Below, piece by piece: positions 57,480 through 64,000 of a DNA stretch of 64,000 nt. Within the stretch, counting starts at the first letter, position 1. Each line of letters opens with the position of its first letter. Below the pieces are notes generated by a model. It had not been told where the DNA came from, ran no database searches, and saw only the letters and a list, made by a program, of their open reading frames with translations. The translations under genes and the position numbers were made by a program. Source of the DNA: Diadema setosum (taxonomy: Eukaryota; Echinodermata; Echinoidea; Diadematoida; Diadematidae); NCBI RefSeq assembly GCF_964275005.1, contig NC_092694.1:35166967-35230966 (forward strand), written 5' to 3'.

Positions 57480-57876
57480 CTATAGACATGCTTGCTCCAG
57501 AACGTCATATACGTGTGGGATTTCTTCACTCAGTCTACAGGGAGATTCTGGTAGCATGGCGGATGCGTCTTCTTGGAGCTCTTCATCTGTGTCGGGTGTT
57601 ACGAAGATCTGCTTCTGGTAGGCATGATGTTGCTTCTGGTACTCACACGGGTAAGCTTCGATGGCGAGATTCTGAGAGACCGGACTGTCACTGATTTGCA
57701 ATGATATTCCGCCATCACTTGGGTTCGAAGTGCTTGCTCTTTGTTCTGTATCACTGGGTCGTTCCGTACTCGCCTGTAAACCAGAGATGACTTCCGTTAT
57801 TTGTGGAGTGAACGTAGCAGATGCGGAATTAGTTCGCCAGACAGGAGTATGGCCTTCCGTACGTCGTCCGTTGCAT
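57480..57876 (-). CDS. Gene 1 terminal exon: cytoplasmic tail
   Basis: A 397-base last exon that is nearly colinear with the gene 3 tail and contains the same QKQIFVTPD and PHVYDVLEQ islands and the same stop. Most differences from gene 3 are single substitutions plus the missing 8-residue block. Confidence 0.75.
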
Positions 57877-59744
57877 CTGAAAGCGAAGTATCTGGAATGA
57901 TTAATATGAATATTATAGTAATCATTATCACTGAAACTGTTTGCGATGAACATGTTGAATGACAGTAATTAACCTGACATTGAAATTATCAGATATATTA
58001 GTTCAGTTTGTTAGATAGCAACAACCACTATGCAGCTTTAATTTCTGCCCACAAGCAATAAATGAAACAATAGGCTTATAATTTTGAATATTAAAAATGT
58101 AACGTTTATGGTAGATGAAAGACAATAGATCATGGTCTCATCAAACAAACAAACGGGATAATGTATTTACATCATTTGAAGAGGAATGCTAACTCTGCCT
58201 ACTTCGATGAAGCATGCAGAAAACCGGAGGCAACCTTTGAGGTTGATTAAAAAAGAAAGGAAAATCAGTAGTTACTTTCGATCTCCAAACCAAAGGTAAG
58301 TACCTTCTGACAATGCAATACGTTGCAATCAGGTAAATACCGAGAGTTAGGATACTTCCAACCGCTGCAGAGAATACTGCATGTAACACGCAGTCGCAAA
58401 GCTCTGTTGAGAGTGAAAACGAAAACAACTGATTGGAGATGTAATAAGGAAAGATAGAATGAGAGAGGGAGATAATGTGTAGATATAAGATAGACGAAGG
58501 GACTGTTAGTTACATATAGGTATATAGTACATATATTATACAGAGAGAGAGAGAGAGGGGGGGGGGGGAATGCTCTTGGACTTGACAATTTCTCAAAATA
58601 TTTTCTTTCGAACAGATGGCTGTGAATCGTATGACATTTTTTTAATCAAAATAAATTGAATCCCATTTCCACTGCTCAATTTTTTTCACTTAAATTGCTG
58701 ACATTACTGACAGTTTTCCTTTGTTTTCGAAAAAAATTAATAGACAGTTGGTGGATGTAACAGCTTATTTCGTTCCGCATTTCGCGATTACTTTCTTTTT
58801 TTTCACTCTCTTATTGTTGGTGCTGTTGTTGCTATTTCTCGCGTTTTTATTACCATCATCTCTCTCACTACATAACAGCTCCTGGGCCCAAGGAAAAAAG
58901 GTTGATACGGATAGCAACTCTTGCTGGAATGGCAATTGTCATGGTATAATCAAGAGTCCAGCTTCCTGATTGGCTGTTGCTATTTGGAAGTTGCTATTCC
59001 AGCAAGAGTTGCCATCCTAACATCTTTTATGAAATGCACACTGGTGTCGTCATTGTTGATTTAGTGTGTTTAACGAGGTTGAAAAATCTAGACCTGATCA
59101 TTGAACCGCACATACTATTATCAATCAATGTTCATTAATGTGAGATATCATGCTTTCATCAGTATTTTGGAGTAATATCCATAACTGAAACGTGATTTCA
59201 GAAGGTACAGTCAAGAAGTATCTACAAATTTCAATTTTCAAACTATCAACACTTTGATTCTTTGATAAACAGTGGGAGAAAATGCTTGGTGTCATCATTA
59301 GTGTAACAAACAAAAACAAACACGTTATTAATCAAATAGATAAACAAACACTTTGAAATATTTTTGACTGTGTTTTTGCAATCCCGCATTAAAGATCTGC
59401 CAAAAGCTGAAAGGTGTTTTATCAGAATCATAGCTACACAAAACAAGGCTGTTGCGGGAAACAGAGAGAAAATGTTTTAACATGTGTACACGTAGTGAGA
59501 TCACCAGCACAGTATAATAAACACTCCGAAAGAACAAAGGACTTGAAGAGAAAATACGGGAAACCTTCAATGTGTTCGAAAGGAAAGGCGTAACATTGCT
59601 TTGGGGACAGTTTAACAGGTTTGAAAAAAATATTTTGTGTTTGTATCATGACTACAAAAATCATAATTATAGCCATCGGGAGACAGTTTATTAATGCTCT
59701 CTATTATATTTGATTACTCGCATTTCCGTTCTCAAGGGATCAGT

Positions 59745-59800
<56 letters not shown>

Positions 59801-61586
59801 ATGTATAATATATATGATATTAATCATAAAATCTTAACCTAAAACCTTCTTGGGTGTGTTAGAGGCCACTCGTCAAGACTGTCAGAGAACGATCGAAATA
59901 ACATTTATTTAAGGCTCTATCAAGATTGAGTGTTGTTGGCTTGTCAATAAAACTCTCTTCATATTCATCAATTTACTCCAACAAGGTGATGAAAGCGTTT
60001 TGAGGAAAAGGGACGTGGGTAGAAAGTACGTTAGCCAAGAAACGTTCTACCATTTCAAAACAGAAACACGGTTTTGCCAAGGCAGAAATACTATGATCGT
60101 TCGTATGACCCATATTGTGTTTCGAAAGAAGAAAATATATGTCAACGTCGAAGTAAGCAGAATCCATTTGATCACATATTCATGCACACTATGCACATTT
60201 TTCTACCTTCCTCCTTCTTCACACCTAACTAACATTCATTACCGTTCCTCAATTTGGAGAAGTTCCCTTCTATCATGTCTATACTCATGGTTGGACATCC
60301 GGGTATTTAGCGGCGGCTTGGATGAACGTTTTTTTTGTTTTGTTTTGTTTTGTTTTTTCTTTTTAAGGACAGAATTATCTACTTTTCTGCCATGCTTGAC
60401 TTTGAAATTCCATGAAGCTGTCAAATATGATCCATCTTATCATTTCTGATAGCCACGAGAAAATTAAATGTTGACAAATTATGGTAATGAGTGGTAGATC
60501 GAGGATTCTGATTATTATGGCGTCTGTGTCATCGCGTAGCTTCTTAGACTGTGTGCTTAAAAGTGCATGCACAGCATGTATAGTGTTTTAAACTACGGCT
60601 CTGCACATACAAGCGAGCTGTTAATTTTTACTCCAGCTACACCGGAAGTGGCATATACCCAACCATCTCGTTTGTATTACCTGTACAATGTATTGTGCTC
60701 TGCAGTGCATTTCTAGTGACAAAGTAGATATTTGTACTTGTAAGCAATTTACTAATGGATGCTTGTATAAAGCAAGCATCCACAGGACTGTCGGCTCTAA
60801 GATCCCTCTATTAATCGAATAGCAAATGGGGATAACATTCCTTGAGGAGGAGCAAAATCGCCAAGACCAGGGAATTCGAACCAGGGACTTTGTGACTGAC
60901 AGGCCATGTTCATTTATCCGCTGAGCCAACACAGCTTATCAGGGAGCCGTCCCTCTGTTGGAGACCACCCCCCCCCCCCCAAAAAAAAAAAAATACAAAC
61001 ACTTACCAATCGGCTGACTAGAAGCATTGGTCGTCGATGTGAAATTTGAGGAAGAGACTGCCAAATGTTACAGAGAAGATAAATAATATTAAATGTTAAT
61101 CATCTTTGTAATGATTAAGCTAATTCACAGAATATTATCGCATATTTATTATCTTTGTAATATATGACTTTAATCCACAAAACATTTTTATGACTTGAAA
61201 AGTTTCGAAGGATTTTAGGCGTGGTGTAAATTTAGAAATCAATCGAAACCAAAAAGGTAAGAGGACCGTAAATGAACAAAACAGCATGTTACAGTACACA
61301 ATAATTATTGATGGTTGTGATTCATGCAGAAATTGGCAACGTGTGTACTTGCCGATATAAATCAAAGCTTCGTGAAAATGAATAGCAAGCTTCAAAAGCT
61401 ATCAAAATAATAATAATAACTATAGTACATTATAATAGGCTTAATCACTGATCTTTATTCTTAAGGGGGTATTTCCCACCATAATGATATCGGAGCTTCT
61501 TTGAAGTGCCGGGGGGGGGGGGGGGTTCAGTATCGCACATCCGGCTTTAATAGGGATTTTGCTATGTCTCAATATATATAATTATG

Positions 61587-61638
<52 letters not shown>

Positions 61639-62067
61639 TGTGATGATGCTGATACTCGTACGGTACGCCGTATAACCGTTTAACTGTAAATGAATATACA
61701 GGTAATTATGTTACTTAGTTTATTTATGATGTATGTTTTATATTTATTGTATGATATGTTTGTATGCAACATATACTCACTTTATATTCATTTACTGTTA
61801 TACATTGTTGAATGTGTTGCAAATTGCCAAAAATGTTGCCAAGTATGCTATGAAGCTATTAACTCATGCTGAGCTTGTATTTAATATATTGTGTTCATGA
61901 CTTCAGATTTGCTATGCTCAAAAAAACATATATTTCATATCATAAACAGATAATAAAGATGAGGAAGACCAAGGTCGAAAGCTTCGCAACAGCCGGCTTC
62001 ATGCGACATCTTTTGTCATCTACATTGTCTCGACTATATATATATAATATATAATATATAATATATA

Positions 62068-62114
<47 letters not shown>

Positions 62115-63498
62115 GGTTTCCGAGAAATTTACTTCTTACGAAGGAATTTTTGTCACAAATGATGCCGTATTATTTAGTGTTCGGTAATGATGAAAGAATA
62201 TTTTCTTGTTACTAACTTGATACTGAATTCCAGCAAAATAGGTTTTAATCGAATACTGCGAATCAAACATGTTTGAATCTATTGACTTTTGTCAATATTG
62301 TACGTTCACAGGGATACAGACTCTCAAATCATTGGAACAGGGAAGTAAATGCATTTTGTGCAAGACAAGAAAATAATTACAACCTACCCAACTTCAAATA
62401 AAAAATACAACGATACACTATACAGGGTATTGTGACCCAGAACGTAAAATTGTCTACAAAATGATACTGAGCAATGTGCTTGGTGCTTCTGCGTCCTCTT
62501 TTCAATGTAAAAAACAATCCATAAAGAACACATCGATATTCAATAGCATGGAATACTGCCTTCCTGTCATAGACTAGTGGAATATTTATGCCAGTATTAT
62601 ATGTTGTGACATATAATACTGGCATAGATAAATATTTTTGTGTTGTTGTCTTCGTTTATACTAATTCTGGACTTTTGCCACAAATTTAACCCGGTGAAGT
62701 GGTCCCGAGGCGGGCCACCAAATGTGCCCTTTTTTGAAATTTGGTGGCCCGACTTTCATTTTTGGTGGCCCCGGGCCGCCGGGCCACCGTTAGTGTTGAG
62801 CCCTGTAAGTTATAATGAATATGACCATACGGAGATAACAGACATTGTGATGCGAATAACAAACCTGATTGAATTTATTTATTTTCTCAGAGTTGCAAAA
62901 ATCTCTTGCAGTCAAAACAAAAGTATAGTTAAAGAATCTTTTCTGCTTTTTTTTTTGTTAGTACAAACCCACTCTCTTTGTAAAATTTAATTTCGTAATT
63001 TAATATACATGTTATGGCACACTTCCTTAATGAAATTTATGATTATTCATGGGTGTTTCTTTAACATGTTTGATACTCACAAAACAAAAAGTACATCTAC
63101 AGGCGACTTTGATAGCAAAACCACTGTTTCCGGCTTTTACTCAATGTATCCAAGAGCAAGTAAACCAATACAATTACCAAACTCTCCTTCTGGTCAAGAC
63201 TCACCTATGTAGGCCACTACCTTCCCCCATCCTCCGCACCAACGCTCGTTATCCCCTGGACAAGGTATCTTGCAGCTGTATGTTCGATTCAGCACTTGAC
63301 TACTAGTATAGTAAAAACAGTTAAAGCCATATCCACACGTACAAACCGTCCCGTTTGAGATTCCTGCAAAAGGATATCCGCTTTCTCGGCAAAACGCCGT
63401 GCAGTTATCGACAGTTATCGATAGGTTCGCCAAGTTGAACTGGATTCTGTAATCGTTCCGCACGCATTTCTCAGGGAAACAACCGATGTAGTAACTAT
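57480..63498 (-). CDS. WSC-domain single-pass membrane protein, gene 1 (first exon beyond window)
   Basis: Paralogue of gene 3 in duplication copy B. Exons are 63498-63205 (WSC), 61057-61007 (stalk), 58403-58304 (TM) and 57876-57480 (tail and stop). All splice sites and phases are consistent and all exons are open. The signal-peptide exon should lie about 370 bases upstream of the WSC exon, but a LINE tail begins at 63773 and the window ends before the exon. The gene has one stalk exon instead of two, because the segment equivalent to gene 3 position 13865-14155 is absent. A minus-strand AATAAA is at 57430-57435. Likely a functional receptor-like gene; ligand and pathway are unknown. Confidence 0.75.
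58304..58403 (-). CDS. Gene 1 transmembrane exon
   Basis: A 100-base exon (phase 1 in, 2 out) encoding ELCDCVLH followed by a helix close to VFSAAVGSILTLGIYLIATY and CIVRR. It lacks the small VIH repeat found in gene 3. Confidence 0.78.
59750..59815. repeat. TA microsatellite in gene 1 intron
   Basis: Long TA run at the same place as 12671-12712 in gene 3. The rest of the intron 58404-61006 shows no exon other than those listed. Confidence 0.9.
60503..60985 (-). mobile_element. tRNA-derived SINE in gene 1 intron (copy B only)
   Basis: On the minus strand, A box TGGCTCAGCGG (60929-60919) and B box GGTTCGAATTCC (60882-60871) at tRNA spacing. The body includes a hairpin GGATGCTTG...CAAGCATCC. 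The paralogous intron of gene 3 (about 13395) lacks it. Exact ends are uncertain. Confidence 0.65.
61007..61057 (-). CDS. Gene 1 stalk exon
   Basis: A 51-base phase 1-1 exon, acceptor TTGGCAG, donor GTAAGTG. It encodes SSSNFTSTTNASSQPI with two N-glycosylation sequons (NFT, NAS). It is homologous to gene 3 stalk exon b, with one added codon. Confidence 0.65.
61590..61635. repeat. TA microsatellite
   Basis: Pure TA tract, one of several in the gene 1 WSC to stalk intron (another at 62035-62110). Confidence 0.9.
62587..62626. repeat. Perfect hairpin in gene 1 intron
   Basis: TATGCCAGTATTATATG and its exact reverse complement, separated by 6 bases. The gene 3 intron has only the left arm (about 14955-14970). 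Confidence 0.8.
63205..63498 (-). CDS. Gene 1 WSC exon
   Basis: A 294-base phase 1-1 exon, fully open. It is the longest WSC exon here because of extra residues before the DNCTAFCRES segment and a YYTSSQ insertion in the second half. It keeps the GYPFAGIS and CGGWGKV signatures. Confidence 0.88.
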
Positions 63499-63772
63499 CT
63501 GCGAGTTTTAAAAGATATTGCGTAAGCAATTATCGCATCATTTTCATGTCGTTTCACGAGAAGATAATTATATTGATGTGTTCGAGAAAGAAACAGCGTC
63601 AATACTGCAGGTATACTATAACGACAGTTTTATTCTTCCTGAGACAAGGCCTTGACTTGTCTCTGTCTGCTGACTCTTCTACAATTTTGCGTGACATTCA
63701 CGTTAACATCAATCACAATATGTTTATATATTGAGATATATCTATGAGAGCACTTTGGAAAAGTATGAAAAT

Positions 63773-64000
63773 CTAATTCAATTCAATTATTCAATTCAAT
63801 TCAATTCGTTTATTTCCATTTCAATCACAATAAAAACAACATGAAGCATTCGGTATTACAGATGAACATAAAAAACAATGACATGTAAAAGAAACCACAA
63901 CAACAACATCAGAATTACAGTCATGAATTGTTCCAAATTACACAAGGCAACAAGTAAAATGGAAAATGGTGTACACATAAAAAGCCAATAAGACCTGTAG
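63773..64000 (-). mobile_element. LINE 3' end with AATTC tail, continuing beyond window
   Basis: Copy B leaves the alignment with copy A after TTTGGAAAAGTATGAAAA and enters repeated AATTC units, then an AT-rich untranslated region. On the minus strand this is the 3' tail of a non-LTR element. It separates the gene 1 WSC exon from its missing first exon. Confidence 0.65.

Larger units (their letters stand above)
33650..63772 (+). repeat. Segmental duplication, copy B
   Basis: Partner of copy A, lengthened by an 11.7 kb transposon nest (42687-54356), a local tandem duplication near 34361-37790 and a SINE (about 60503-60985). It lacks about 600 bases corresponding to 3700-4310 of copy A. It includes the 5' part of gene 2 and most of gene 1. 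Confidence 0.85.

Overview
This window is eukaryotic nuclear DNA from a marine invertebrate. It is AT-rich and intron-rich, with no operons or ribosome binding sites, and it is crowded with MITEs, TA/CA microsatellites, tRNA-derived SINEs and non-LTR retrotransposons. A LINE carrying a virus-like 2A motif upstream of a PHD finger (a design reported from sea urchins and some other marine invertebrates), together with the general repeat style, suggests an echinoderm, probably a sea urchin or relative. That assignment is inference, not proof.

Host genes: all recognisable host coding sequence belongs to one tandem family on the minus strand. From the splice signals I assembled small multi-exon genes encoding signal peptide, one WSC domain, a short Ser/Thr/Asn stalk, one transmembrane helix and a cytoplasmic tail. 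All extracellular exons are phase 1-1. Four paralogues are present. Gene 1 has its 3' part at 57480-63498 and its first exon lies beyond the window. Gene 2 (30403-38726) is decayed. Gene 3 (10098-19277) is complete and open. Gene 4 (911 to about 2455) continues beyond position 1 and has lost its start region. The layout resembles a small Wsc-type or lectin-like single-pass receptor. Function is not known from the sequence.

Large-scale structure: the window is dominated by an old direct segmental duplication. Copy A (about 1-19090) carries the 5' part of gene 4, a spacer and all of gene 3. Copy B (about 33650-63772) carries the 5' part of gene 2, a spacer and most of gene 1. Since the copies align almost end to end, copy-specific insertions can be read directly as filled versus empty sites. 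Copy A alone carries a U2 snRNA retropseudogene, a 5'-truncated LINE with a MITE inside it, a GGTGTTAA-array MITE and two GAAGAG-type MITEs. Copy B alone carries a SINE, a LINE tail at the right edge and an 11.7 kb nest of transposons (42687-54356).

The nest: LINE-1 (minus strand; ORF1 with coiled coil and L1-like C-terminus; ORF2 with PHD, endonuclease and reverse transcriptase) is dead and holds three later insertions. These are a 1.7 kb hAT-type element with a perfect 8 bp target duplication, a 1.1 kb TIR element with a TTCC target duplication, and LINE-2. LINE-2 is about 4.1 kb and has one uninterrupted 1191-residue ORF: hydrophobic N-terminus, 2A ribosome-skipping motif, PHD finger, APE endonuclease and reverse transcriptase. 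All catalytic motifs I can see are intact.

Middle region (19290-33650): the 3' half of gene 2 and its flank, a 2.77 kb inverted-repeat element built from CACTGTG-type palindromic units, several fold-back MITEs, a SINE, a LINE 3' end and a GC-rich 1.6 kb block of unknown nature.
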